64,000 nt of DNA from Escarpia spicata (GCA_963995525.1 OZ023213.1:47889618-47953617); one strand, 5' to 3'. Shown: positions 43,536 through 56,079, counted from the stretch's first letter. A program made the numbers and translations. The notes: generated by a model not told the origin, from the sequence alone.

Positions 43536-46500
43536 TCAGGTGTACAGGTCAAAGTCTATGCGAGCAGAACTGTAGAAGTCGCTACTTCCGACCTTGCGCA
43601 CCATCACGCCGCCCTTGAAGAAATCCTCATTTGTCCACGCCAACATCTCAGCGCTGCTGAACGGGCCGTGGATGTCACTGTCTTCCAGCTTCCACTTGTA
43701 CTCCCACATTGTCTCGTCCGCTGTCTTCTCTTCTTTCTTCGCATCTGAAACACACACATGACATGTTCACATTTTAAGAGGTATGTACATTCACATAGGA
43801 CCGAGTGGGTCGTGAGGTGAATGAAATTGCCTTAGTTTCTAAACGGTGGCAAGTAGAATCAAACCAACATCCCTTTGATCGACAGTCTGGTGCTCCACCG
43901 CATGACCACCACTGCCACAGCGAACCGGGTGTTAAGTTGCACAGGCCTAGTCTGACATGAGCCAAAAATAACTGTCTATGTCATGTCCCATACATTTTTA
44001 GGTTTGGGCAGAAATGCACGTAGACCTTACAGTCTCATCCTCCATTGTCCGGCTCATTTTCCTTAATAAATAATAAAAAACTAAAAAAAAAATACAATAT
44101 TAAATGCATGGTTGATATGGACATTGTTTTTTCACATAAAGAAAATTGTAAACGTGTTTCTCAAAACGTCGCCTTTTAGAAGTGTTTCATTTTTCAAAAT
44201 TTTAAAGCTTATAATCTGCGGAATCCATTAATGTACAAAACACTATTTTATCATTTTACACCTTAATGTCCACTTGCTTATTTGAATACGCTAACTTTGA
44301 ACCATTGCAAGTGTATTTGCTGAGGGACACCAAGGTCTAGTAGTCTCTATGTTTAGTCACTTCCTTTCACCATTGGCCTCCGTTCTACCAACTGGCAATG
44401 TATTTGAACAAATTAGTGTTTAGACATTTACTTTTTACAGTGGACAAATTGTATGGTGATTCATTCCCCAGGTTTTGCCATGGTTATTGCCCCGTGAGTG
44501 AGGGTAAGCTAGTTATAAATATTATGCTTTGGTTTAAAGGGTATCTTCTGGAAATCAACTTCAAAGCAAGCAAACAATTCAGTGATTTAGAAATACAAAC
44601 AAAACATTGGTTGGATTTTGGAAAGATACATTCCAGGGCAAAAATACAATGTCAGCAGATAGATATTTACGTTTAACTTATACAAATCTTCCATACCTGC
44701 TCATATTTCATTGTATTTCATTTGAAAAACCAATCACACTATTGAATAGATACTAAGTCATGTTTACCAAGACAAGTTTATGAAGTAGAAACAGTAAGTG
44801 GGAATATTTAGAACCAGAGTCAGATGACCACAAGGACATTGCAGGTAAACAAATAATACATTCTAGAAGGTGAAGGAATCAAACAGTGTTACCAGAAATT
44901 TACAAAGGTACCACAGGAAAAATGTTAAAACAAAAAGCTTTGATAGAAGTGACCCTGGCCAAAAATGTTGGACTACACAACTGTGAAAACTTTGAAGCCT
45001 AATGCTCAGAACTGGCTGTATTCCCCATTCCTAGAATGAATATAATCAAGACTCAATCTAGGTCGCAGATGCAATAGGACGCTTGAGAGATTTGCACAGA
45101 TTGAGTTTAGAAAGACGATGGAGAATGAAAGTTGGAGACTCAGTGCTGCAGATAGGCAGGGTAACAACAGAAAGAGCAGTGCAACATCACAAGACCTGAA
45201 ACACACCCACTAGGCTGACTAGAACCAGGACCAAGAACAACTCACCACTTTCTTTCTGTCCTGTCGTATCTTTTTCCGTTGACGCCACATCACTTTTCGT
45301 GTCAAAGCTATCAGCAAACATGTCGAGTGCGTCATCGTCATCCACCCCCTGTGGAATCACTGTCCTTCTTTCTGTCTCCACATCCGCCTTAACCTTCTCC
45401 ATCTCGCTCACATCAAACGCCAGCTTCTCATATGTGGCCTGGTAGATCTCCAGGTTGCCCTGCTGAAGCAACCGGTCAGCATGTCCAGTCAGTGCTAGTA
45501 GGTCAGTCCTGTTCCCCTCCGGCGTTGACGTTGACTTGTTCCCGGCCGCTGCAGCTGCTCGTTTCTCTTTCCATCTCCGACTTGCTGATGCTGCCGCCAT
45601 GCCCACCTTCCCGCCACCCAGACGACGCAGGGACTTCAGGACATTCTCTCCAGGCTTCATCAACTTCAGCATCTCAGTGTACATGCGCTGTCTGTCGGCT
45701 GGATCAGTGTGTGGTTCATCATCGTCATCATCATCATCATCATCATCATCATCAGCTGCGCCAGCTTCGTCCTTTGTCTTCTCCTTCACCTGCACCCAGT
45801 CGATGCTGTCTATCCAGTTATCTTTGATGTTGTCCTGCATAAGATACACTTCATGTATTCTGTAAAGTCATCACAACTCATTGCTTATTCAGATATTCAT
45901 AAAATAATGTATTCTTAAAATCGGGTAATGTCAAAATACTATTTTTAAAGATATGTTAAAGATAATAAAGTATAAAAGTTAACATTTAAGTTCATATATA
46001 TGTACTATTAATGTTCAGACATTCTTTAAGTTTCTTTAACATTCTTTAAACATATATTAACAAAATAGTTGTTTCAATCAAAACAATGGAGTGAAAAGTA
46101 CTGCAATACTTTTATACAAAATAAACAACCTACTTACATTGCTGCGGATACAGTAAATCCAGAAATATTAGCGTGATGTTTATTTAGCGTATTTAGTATG
46201 CTTTACCATTTACGCTAATATTAATGAACGCCAAACTAAAATCACGTCAAAATATATTGACGTTAATTTAACAAGACGCTTAATTGTGACATGTTATCAG
46301 TATAGTAAATCTCCGGGTGTAAACCATCAGTGACCATGGCGTCACCCTACAAATCAACGCTGTATGCGTGGTGTACGCAGAAACCTAAAGCAAGATTAAT
46401 GGATGAGAACACACCAACTATCGGAATGCCTTCGCCACCAAAGCAGCAAATGCAGAGGTACAGAAAGTTTTTTACCACTATGATTTACAAATGTTTTGGC

Positions 46501-49500
46501 ATAAACGTTCACCTCCTTGAAATTATAACTGCACGTTTTCTAGACCTGATAGAAATGCTAATTTAAGGTGGCTGCATCAGCTATTATATGCTTCTTTTGA
46601 ATTAATAATTTCTAATATAAAATTTGAAGATAAGCTAACCATTTTTTTTCAGAGTTTGCCTAAGACACTAAACCATACTCCAGGCCAAAAATAATTGATT
46701 TTTTATGTTGTTTAGAGATATCTAAATGTGTTTAAAGACAATTTAAAAATTTGTGTCAAAAATCACCCTAAAATGGCATTTTATTTCATTTTGAGAAACT
46801 CCCCAAAAGAAAAAATTATATGGTTGTAAGTACAAACATATTATTGACATTCATACTGGTTTTTTTTGTAAACAAATGCATATTAAGTTTGATACAGCTT
46901 CATAAACATTTTGCTACAATATTGAAAGACAGCAAAAATCCGTACTGCATTTTTTGCACGACCCCTTCACCAAACATAAAACCATCCCGTGCAATTTTAG
47001 GTAAACACAAGTCGAGTACATATAATATTAATAATAAGATAACTTCTATTGCGCCTAAATCCTTGGAATCCAAGCTCAGAGACAAAACAAAAGGATTGGT
47101 CAATCTCAAAATCCATAAGTAGTTTTCCAGTTGTCAACAGATGGGTCAAGGCGCTAGGGAGCTACGGTGGATAAGCATTTGTAATATTTTCAACTGATCT
47201 AACACTAAGAGGAAGCATATTCCAAAAAGTGGGTGCAGCAACAGAAAAAAGCCCTAGTTCCAATGTTAGTGTTGACTTTAGGAACAAAAAGTAGGTCAGA
47301 ACTAGATGATCGAAGCTGGATAGGTTTTCTTACAGGAGTAAGCAATGAATGCAAATAAGATGGTTATTTACTGGACAGTGCCTAGTATGTAATGGTACAG
47401 ATCTTAAATATTATACGATATCGTACAGGAAGCCAATGCAAAGACTTCAAAAGTGGTACAGAGCGAAAAAAACGAGATCTTGTAACAACTCTTGCTAGAC
47501 AATTTTGGACACGCTGAAGTTTTGTGATATCCTTGCCAGCAATACTATAAAGGAGGGAATTGCAATAGTCACGTCTGCTGCTAACAAGCGCTGTTGCAAT
47601 AGTCTTAGCAACAGAAAATGACATATACTGGCGAATATGGCGAAGATCACGAATATGATAAAAACAGCTGCGACATGTTTGAGATATGTGTTATCGGAAA
47701 TTGAAGTTATTATCAAAGATCACTCCTAGATTCCGCACCGAGGTTGCTGGAGTGATATACTGATTCAAAATATGCGAAAAAAACATCCAATTTACTATGC
47801 TGCATTGGAGTATCAATAATGATCAATTCAGTTTTATTTGCATTTAATTTCAACTTGCTGTCAGTCATCCAGTGGAAGATATCTTGAAGGCAATCACTAA
47901 GTTGGTTAAGGGAGCGATTTGTATCCGGGGTAGCCAATGAAATGTAGATCTGAGTATCATCAGCATAAAGATGATGATCCAAGTTGTCATTGTATACCAG
48001 AGCTTAATGGCGTGGTGTAAAGGGTAAAACGCAAAGGCCCAAGAACAGAACCCTGGTAACACCAAATAAAGCCGCCAGTGCAGCTGAGAAGCAGTTCCCA
48101 ATCTTTATAGTTTGGTATCTATCAGTTAGATATGAAGAAAACTAGCTTATTGTTATGCCATATTTGCCGTATCACTTTAATAAGCGTTCAATGAGAATGA
48201 TGTGATCAATTGTGTCAAACGCGGCAGAGAGATCTAGTAAGGTAAGTGCAGTCACTTTACCATTATTAATGTTCAAGTTAATGTCATTATGAACCTTTAA
48301 GAGGGCAGTCTCTGTTGAATGAAACTGTCTATATGCTGATTGTGACACATTAGTTAAGATATTTGTGCTAATGTGAGACCTTAGACGACTTGCTACAACC
48401 TTTTCTAGTATTTTGGAAATGAAGCTGAGATTAGAAATAGGTCTATAACTGTTTAGGTCTTGTTTAGGCAGAGATGACTTCTTAATAAGTGGTGTGACAT
48501 GGGCATATTTGAAAACAGCCAGAGCAAAGTGATGCATTTATAATATTTGTTATAGGTCCAATTAGTGTATCAAGACATATTTTTAGCAATATTGTTGGAA
48601 ATAGATCAAGTACACAAGATTTATTTGGGGAGGACATAATTATTTTCCTAACTTATTCAACTGTTGCAAGTTCAAATGATACAAGTTGAGAATTTACTTG
48701 TGGAAAGTCCACACTGACATTACTTGTATTATGACGTGGGAAAGCAGAATGAATAATACTGATTTTATTCTTAAAGTGACTAGAGAACGAATCACATAGA
48801 GACTTAATTGACACATGATCAGGTAGCGATGGAGTAGGCCGTCTGTGTAGAATGTTATTGATGCAGTTCCATAACTGACGCGGATTATCAGACTTATTTA
48901 TGACAATATTTGTAAAATAATCTGATTTAGCTTTAGCCATTTGTCTGTTACAGAGGTGACATTGCTTAGAATAGCTCGATCTATCTAATGGCGAGCGTGA
49001 TTTGCGCCATACACGCTCTAAATAACAACAACGCCTTTTAGATAGTATAATTTCGGAAGTCATCCATGGAGCCGGTGGCCTTTCTGACACCCATTTGGAT
49101 TTTATAGGTGCATGTTTGTCAAGTAATGCATTGAGTACTTGACAGTACTGTTTATATAAGTCAGATAGATGTTTTTTGGATCTGTGATAAGGTCAGATAT
49201 AAGGATATCAGCCATTAAAGCTGTAATGTCAATCCTATGAATGGCTCTGTAAGACACATTGCGTTTCGACTCTAAAGGGGTTATAGAAACGTTAATACTA
49301 GCAATGACAGTATGGTGGTCTGATAACCCATCTGAAACAGTAAGTGCTTGGATATTATTACAAGTTGAACGGGTCAAGCCAATGGCCATGTATATGTGTC
49401 GAAAAGGTAACATGTTTCAAATCAAATGATGCCAGAATATCATCAAACGTAGTTGTAATTGTAGAAGGTATATCCAAATGTAGATTAAAATCACCAAGAA

Positions 49501-52500
49501 TGTAAAATTCTGAATGAATAACTGCCAGATTTTCCAACATATCCTGAAAGTCTTCAAAGAAATTAGCTGGATGTCCTGGAGGGTGATAGATAAAAACAAA
49601 GTATGCAGAGAAAGATGAATCTGAAATTTCAGCACATATGGACTCAAAACTAGAGTATTCAGGGTTAGAATGTAATTTAAGTTTGAACTGCCGAGATATA
49701 AGAAAGCCAACACCACCTCCACGGCCGACTAAACGTGGTCGATGGTGAAAGGTGTAACCAGAAGGGGAAACATCAGCAATGCATGCATGTGTATCATGTG
49801 GTCTGAGCCAGGTCTCAGTTACAGCTAGAATGTTTATTTTCTTTGAAATTAATAAATCACAAAATGAGGCTGTCTTATATCGTACAGATCGAACGTTTGT
49901 AGTGGCCACCCGAATGTTTCATCTAACAGATGGCCCAGCATTGAGACTTACAGCTCTTGCTAGTAATAAAATTATTGTTAATTTCAATGTTGGTGTAGAG
50001 CGGGGAATTGGCAGTAACTTTCTATTATAACAAACATGAAGACATGGCAGACTATGCAAAATTGAAATAGAATGATGAATTTTAGTGTGTTTAGGAAAAA
50101 GCACATTAAAATTATTATATGTCAATAGTTTGCATGAAACAAAATCTATATATTTTACAGCAACAGAGCAATACAAGCAGAAAACACCCAATAAGAATAA
50201 TGGTGACATAATTATGTTAGACTATTATCATATTTAGTAGAAATTAATAGACCAAAACCATATAATTTATATCACATAGATAATAAATAGTAAAAAATGT
50301 TAAACCCAGAGCTAAGGCTAAGCCTACGGTGTAAGTCAAAAACTAAATTATATTTACAAGATCAGTAGAGTCTCAATTTTAACAATAAAGCCTACTTTAT
50401 TTAATTAGAAAATGTTGAACCGGGGTCAACTCCTGTAACTAAATTGAGACTTACAGGCCTATTAAGGGAGGGAGAACTATTTATATTTATTATAATTCAC
50501 TCAGCCGTAGCCTTAGCCTTAGATAGGCAGAAACTGACTGGCGTATCAATCACTCAATGGCAGTTAACTGCACCAATGTTTCCTTTTTAAATACCGTATT
50601 TATTGTAATAATATAAAATGCCAATAGTAATCTAAAAGGTCAATTGAAAAAAAAACTCACAGGCAGCATGTTTTGTAACTTAATCATTTAACAGTATAAT
50701 AGTTACAAACGACAACATTTAAACAAACAAAAAAGTAAACATCGCCGACCGGCAAAAGTAAGCGATAATCATAACGGCTTTAACGCCGGTTTTATTAAGT
50801 TGAATACGACAGGACCAAGTTATGGCTTTGTAAGTATTGTAGTTTTTATAAAAAGTTACATTAAGTAATACTTCTTGTTACTGATAATATAAGTGTCACC
50901 AGATGCTTGTTTTTTGCTTAGAAATGTGACTTTTTTACTGGCACGTGGCATATTTCAACATGGTTTTGACAGACACTTCTATTACTGAGATTTCCCCCCA
51001 AGGTTTTCCCGCTAAGTTGTCTCATGATATTGTGTTACGAAAGGCCACGTGTTGAACTTGTTGTGGTAGACAAGATTGACTGACACCTGCTGGGGTCAGT
51101 CACGTGTCATTGCAAATGGCGGCTGAGGTCGGGCATTATCGGAGAATAAACAAATCGTCACTATGGAAACATCGTCAGTTTCCAAGAATCTGAAAAGGGA
51201 CTTTCCAGACACACTAAAAATACTAGTTTTTAAAGGACGGATTGGTGACATATGGCGCTAGTGCCTTGGTTTTTTTAATAGTACACATGTTCATACTGAC
51301 ACCTACTAATGTTCTATGAAGAAAAAAATTAAGAAATCAACTGACATGATACCCGGTGCAGCTACCTTCAATGCATGCCATATTGGAAAGATTCATAAAA
51401 CGCTAAATATTTTGTACACCAAAATAACATGATTTACAGTTATGAGGACCAAGTATAGCAATCTCCAAATCAAGTTTTGTTAACACACTGGAAATACAAC
51501 TCTACTGAAATGCCTCAATTTGATATGCTTTAACTGTATAAAGAAAAGTTGTGTACACAATTTCTGAATGCACACATTTCTAGATAGATTGATTATCAAT
51601 GGGACCTTACATATTCTGTTGTAACTTTATATTGACATCTAAATCTTGTATCTGACAGATAGGTCTACTGGCTACCTACCTTTTCCTTACTAAAGATGTA
51701 AGTGCCTTGGGTGTCAAAGTGGCCCTCCTCTAGTTCTTCTTTCATGTTGAATGGAGTAAACTTGACACCCTCCTCAACCTCAATATGGGTGTCTTCTTGA
51801 CCTGAGAAGTAAGATAATGTTGGTGTAACTACACGTGGACGTGACATAGTTATAATGTTGTAACAAAGCTTCTACACACATACGTATACTGTATTAGTTC
51901 TATCAAGCATACATGCTCTAATTAGCATACACCACATCTGACACCGTGACAGAGATCTCAAATCTTAACCATGACTGGTGATTGCATTTGTAATTAACTT
52001 TCTACAAATGTCACACTAAATTCAAAGCTCTGTAATTAAAAATATTGAAAGGTCCACCTAAATCATCAGACTTTCTAGTGTTCTGGTATCCACTTGCTCA
52101 TATATGTCAGATGAATAAATAGCTTGTCAGTCATGTATGCCGAGATGGTTGTATCCAGGAATCCCAGAAAATGGGTGAACACTCTCGTACACTTATTGGA
52201 ATGCAAAATATGTGTTCACTTAAAGCAATGGGACTAGCAACATTCCAGATGTACATTTCATTTCAATACACCATATATTGGGGTTTAAATGATGACAGTT
52301 TGCAACTTAACTGACTGTAGGAATTGTATGTACCATACACACTATTGGCAATGGCCACATTACATCGTTATTTTAAGGACATGGCACCCCCCTGGGTGTT
52401 GGTTATGTGCGTCATGCAGTTGGTGGGTGTGAAATATTACTAGTTAGTTTAATGCACTAATATTTAAAGTGTATCTCGTCTAGATGAGATGCAACATCGC

Positions 52501-54698
52501 CATGGTCCACATTTTATTCATGAGGGCGATTCCATCGTTACGCGTGTGACATTCAGACATTTCTCATCTTTAAACGTCTGCAGATCTATGCAAATATATT
52601 GCTAACCGTTTTTGTCATGGTCATAGCATTGTACTATATTTGTTTAATAGTTAGTGTATGCAAAATTGTATTTTCACCATTAATTAGTTGTAAAAAATAT
52701 GGAAGTATGTTATTAAGTTTATTTATTATAAGTAAGCACATGTGTATAAGTGTAGAATGTACCTGCATAGAACTATGATTGGTTAATATTTGTTTATAAA
52801 AAATATATGTGGTGTTACGTGTGACATGTTTTTACTATGTGTGACGCTTGTGAATTTGACCAAGTGATTTGCTGAAAATGACTTACCCCAGGTAGTAATT
52901 GACAGTTTACATAACAATATGAGATTTGTAATGCATGCTACAAAAACAAAACATAGTAAGGTTACTTGATTGTGATAAATTAATCAATGAGTCAATTAGT
53001 GCTTATGGATGTAGTAAAATATGTCAAATGCAACGTTACATGCGACACTCAAAGCTCTAAATTCAGATAGGTGCATCAGTTAGTCAAAAATCTGTGAAGT
53101 TATAGAAATATGTTAATAAGTGGCATTATCCCAGATAGGAAAACTGTTTATGACTGTGATTTATTAACATATAATTATGACATTATGTGTGTGCCACGTT
53201 TTTGTTTTGTGACGCTTCAGAAACTGACCCAGTAATTTGCTGAAATTTACCTAGTAATGCACATTTTACTGAGTTTACATAACAATATGACATGCTTAAT
53301 GCGTGCTATAATAGCACAGCACAGCACAGTAAGGTAAGCTAATTATGATAATATAGTAGTTATGTGACATAGTTATGTGATGAGAGAAATAGTGACTTCT
53401 AATGACAAGGATGAACCCATGTAAATCAGATATTAAAAAGAATGAATTGTGGGTATATTTCCCCATGTGTGTCAAGTACTGTCAACTATAATTAATTAAA
53501 CTGGTATGGTCTCGCCCCATTGTAACACACCAGCAATTAAATTATTATTATTAGAATTTAGAAGTTGATAAAAATATATTCTGTCATGAAATAGATGTCA
53601 CACATGTAATGCTACATTATGTGTGAATCATATTTCAAATTTTACAGTTAAATATTTTTGCATGTCTTTTATAGTTTGGTATTACAGAAATATTCATTGT
53701 TAATTTATAAAACAATTAAAAAACACTTTTTTTAAATATGCGTTACATATGCAACGTGACAAGTTTATTTTTTTAAGTATATACAACTTTTACAAAAAAC
53801 TTTGTTGTGGTCTAAATTTAATTTCATTGTAACCTAGTGACATAAATACACTTAACTTCTTTTAAAATGCTACAATAAAGTGTGGTGTTATTTTAATTTT
53901 GAAAACAGGTATTATAATCAATTAGATAATAAAACATACCTGTATGCAAAATAGGCATTATTTACCATAACAATTATAAAAGCATAACTTATAAACTTAT
54001 TTTACAACAAGGAGATGTAATAGTAAATTGGTCAAGAATTTTCCATTCTAGTGCAACTACAGAAAGTCACCTTTCAGCCTGTTCACTTTCCGTGGAATCG
54101 CCCACGAGTCATTTAGTTGTTATATAAATCTAACTAGAAATTTAGTTAGCGTATGTCTGTGTTAAGTTTTCTTCTTAGGTAGATGCTTTGCATCTAATCT
54201 TGGGTGTCTACCTTTAATAGGTTCATCTATATAACCCCTGGAAAGAAACACCATTTTATTAAAATTCCCTGTGCCACTGTGGGTTATGCCCATTTTTCTT
54301 AAATCCTTGAGTACCACAGCTCTGAGTCTGTACCAGTAGCTCTGTTGGCTTAGTGATGTAGCATTATGACTGTAAAGTCTGTATGTACGGAGTAGCACCA
54401 TTTGATTTGGTTTGGGAGGATGGAATCATGGATATTTTGCTAGTGTTTTATAATATAAATGAAAATTAAATCAATTAATGGCTGCAAATAATGCAACACC
54501 TTCAATGTCCTCATCATCCAGAACATTATATTTGTCTGGGATATCTTCTTCGTCACTGTCAAGAGAGTGTTTTTCTTTAAAACGGGAATCTCTCTCCGGC
54601 AGGCGTCGTTTTTTGGTAGCATCGGCAGCAACTTCTTCGAACGCCTGTTCCAAATCATCGTCTGCCTTGTCCGCAAATTGTACCTTTCGTTTCGACAT
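43536..54698 (-). CDS. CD2BP2: CD2BP2 / U5-52K, GYF-domain protein
   Basis: CD2BP2 is a U5 snRNP-associated protein whose GYF domain binds proline-rich peptides; it takes part in tri-snRNP assembly in the nucleus. Four minus-strand exons join in phase: 54500-54698, 51680-51801, 45246-45834 and 43536-43744, for 372 residues (the human protein is slightly shorter). Family blocks appear in order: MSKRKVQFADKADDD, SRFKEKHSLDSDEED, KYNVLDDEDIEG, VKFTPFNMKEELEEGHFD, DNWIDSIDWVQV, ALTGHADRLLQQGN, then the GYF domain MWEYKWKLEDSDIHGPFSSA and the C-terminal RIDFDLYT. A run of 12 Asp in exon 3 comes from a GAT/GAC microsatellite. The signature Gly-Tyr-Phe is Asp-Phe-Phe here (NEDFFKGGV). The second intron hosts a long LINE. 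Identification is firm. Confidence 0.96.
43745..45245 (-). other. CD2BP2 intron 3
   Basis: GTGAGT donor, TTTCAG acceptor. A SINE lies near the acceptor side (43790-43925). The plus-strand frame 44398-44676 shows no domain. Confidence 0.7.
43790..43925 (-). mobile_element. tRNA-derived SINE
   Basis: On the minus strand an A-box-like TGGTGGTCATGCGGTGGAGC is followed by a B-box-like GGTTTGATTCTA, then CTTGCCACCGTTTAGAAAC. It is a different family from the SINE at 25694. Confidence 0.6.
45718..45753. repeat. Coding trinucleotide repeat (poly-Asp) in CD2BP2
   Basis: A (TCA)n run on the plus strand reads as GAT/GAC on the gene strand and encodes twelve consecutive Asp, in a region where the human protein is only moderately acidic. 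It is prone to length variation. Confidence 0.9.
46336..46455 (+). other. Possible orphan exon with a dsRBD-like start
   Basis: A plus-strand ATG in good context (GTGACCATGGCG) opens MASPYKSTLYAWCTQKPKAR. The LYAWC phrase resembles the start of the double-stranded RNA-binding domain in DHX9-type helicases, but the rest does not continue as one. A GT follows GCAGAG near 46455. No partner exon was found, so this is either a retrogene fragment or chance. Confidence 0.25.
47713..48537 (-). pseudogene. LINE reverse transcriptase domain
   Basis: The fingers and palm motifs are at 48172-48537, and the YADD catalytic box with the following KLKLNANKTELII thumb motif is at 47713-47982. Frame changes lie between about 48000 and 48170. 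The catalytic Asp pair is retained although the frame is broken. Confidence 0.85.
49358..49918 (-). pseudogene. LINE endonuclease domain
   Basis: An exonuclease-endonuclease-phosphatase fold of the LINE type. The AVTETWL motif carries the metal-binding Glu and GDFNLHLD the Asp/Asn pair. SDHHTV, with the catalytic His, is in another frame just downstream (about 49320). A frameshift near 49370 separates them. Confidence 0.85.
51802..54499 (-). other. CD2BP2 intron 1
   Basis: AT-rich intron with no recognised element. Two similar segments near 52790-52960 and 53165-53330 repeat phrases such as TGTGACGCTT, ATTTGCTGAAA and TTTACATAACAATATGA, so they look like diverged duplicates. It contains an unidentified 79-codon frame (54162-54401). 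Confidence 0.6.
54162..54401 (-). other. Unidentified 79-codon ORF in CD2BP2 intron 1
   Basis: The frame reads SYWYRLRAVVLKDLRKMGIT, then NKMVFLSRGYIDEP, and ends in a basic DAKHLPKKKT. The composition is protein-like rather than low-complexity. I recognise no family. It lies in the same orientation as CD2BP2, about 100 bp after exon 1. It may be a piece of a mobile element or an alternative exon. Confidence 0.3.
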
Positions 54699-55011
54699 TG
54701 TAGCACGATTAAGTTATTTAATTGCAATAATCACTATTGCCTTTTTAGAATTGTGTACTGCACGGAAAAGATATAAATTAGAAAAATAACAAAAACGCGC
54801 GTTCTTCGACTTCGAATGCCCAACCGGAAACGGAAGTTTATCGCAAGCTTTTTTGCAGTGTTGCCTGAACGTGGAGAAACTGCACTGCCATAGCGGACGC
54901 TGCCCTTTATACACACCAACAACAAACGGAATTAATTTTAGAGTCGACAGACTAGCTTGAATTATTACAAAAGTAAATTAAATTATATAATAGACCATTT
55001 TTATATTGTAT
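54699..55011. promoter_or_regulatory. CD2BP2 upstream region
   Basis: The 5' flank of the minus-strand gene contains CCGGAAACGGAAGT (about 54823-54836), an ETS-like double site, and no TATA box at the expected place. The promoter role is inferred from position. Confidence 0.35.
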
Positions 55012-55257
55012 ATAGCATCTGGAACATTCATGTGTTCATTGTTCCATTGTTAGCTGAGCATTTGAGTAGATATTCCACATGCCTTGATATAGCTACTCGT
55101 GTCTACCCGTGTTTTGCAAGTTACAACAAACAATAGCTTTCTAGAAGAGATATAACTCCAGAGGTGTGCAGCACTTCTGACTCAGTTTAAAGGAACAAAT
55201 TGTACTACAATTAACTTTTGAGGTGAGCATGTAGGGTGCAGATAAGTAATCTATGTT

Positions 55258-55560
55258 TTGGACAGTTTATATACAAGTCAACTTTCTGCCTCACTGCAAA
55301 TACAGTTAGCTTTTAGATATGGGTGTGACATAAAGGAACTTCAGGTTTTTGTGCCAATCATTCAACAACAAGATCCGGGAACAGTAGATTGTGGCATATT
55401 TGCCATAGCCAATATTGTTGAGTTTTGTACAAATGGTTATAAAGAACTGGAAAATCAATCACGATCATGGAACTTTGTCATCGTAAACTGTAGAAAACAT
55501 TTAGTAGCATGTCTCAAATCAAAACAATTTATCCCTTTTCCAAAAATATCTCACAAAATA
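55258..55560 (+). pseudogene. Ulp1/SENP-like (C48) protease fragment
   Basis: The frame begins DSLYTSQLSASLQIQLAFR and continues to VPIIQQQDPGTVDCGIFAIA. The pattern of a DSLY motif followed about 50 residues on by QQ...DCGxFAIA is the Asp and Gln-Cys part of the C48 catalytic centre (His-Asp-Gln-Cys). The N-terminal half with the catalytic His is missing. Proteases of this type occur in several animal DNA transposons and multicopy genes. Not a functional deSUMOylase. Confidence 0.75.
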
Positions 55561-56073
55561 AAAATTTATATCGACATTATTTTCAACAGAGCTTCTATGC
55601 CCCTGTGGCTTTTCACAGGTGTTTGGTGACATGGTGGCTTGAGACAGATGTAGCAAGTGGTACCATCAAAGATGTTCTAAATCTCCCTATAATGTAAATG
55701 TTCCATGGTTTTGCTGCTTGTGTCAAAGTAAAAGACAAGGAAAGCACTTTCAAAATTTCAGTAAGAAAGCCATACATGTTATTATCATTTATTATCTTAG
55801 TACTTTCTCTTTTTACATCTCTGTAAAATCGTCACATATATATTGTCACATATATATATCTATATGACTTTGTTTTATTAAATAGTCCATACATAATACT
55901 TTATTATATCTTCTGTGTTTATATTGGTCACTTAAACTGACTGGGGTGTAGAATTTGACAAATTTGTCCCAGTATTTTATTTGCATGTCCTCGGCAAAAG
56001 TGAAAATATGGATGCTGTGTTTGTAACAATAGTAACTTGTAGCTGTATACATGCACAGGCCTTTCGAGTGCTG

Positions 56074-56079
<6 letters not shown>

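Larger units (their letters stand above)
47180..50209 (-). mobile_element. CR1/L2-type LINE, near full-length but decayed
   Basis: On the minus strand, in order: a hydrophobic N-terminal segment ending in a degraded 2A-like motif (50209-49919); an apurinic endonuclease domain with NVRSVRYKTASF, ILAVTETWL, GGGVGFLI and ILGDFNLHLD (about 49909-49358), then VSDGLSDHHTV; a linker (49090-48653); RT with KQDLNSYRPISNLSFISKIL, STETALLKVHND and LLDLSAAFDTID (48537-48172); the catalytic HLYADDTQIYI (near 47970); and the C-terminus YCNSLLYSI, LQRVQNCLARVV and LKSLHWLPV (47624-47382), continuing to about 47180. Several stops and frameshifts make it inactive. Confidence 0.9.
45835..51679 (-). other. CD2BP2 intron 2
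   Basis: This intron of about 5.8 kb holds a possible first exon on the opposite strand (46336-46455), a LINE in gene orientation (47180-50209), and AT-rich sequence on both sides of them. Confidence 0.75.

Noticed and set aside
45432..45918. Plus-strand ORFs of 69-131 codons with His or Ser runs
   Set aside because: They are shadows of CD2BP2 exon 3 and its Asp-encoding microsatellite.
49779..50030. Plus-strand ORF of 83 codons
   Set aside because: It is the antisense shadow of the LINE endonuclease N-terminus.
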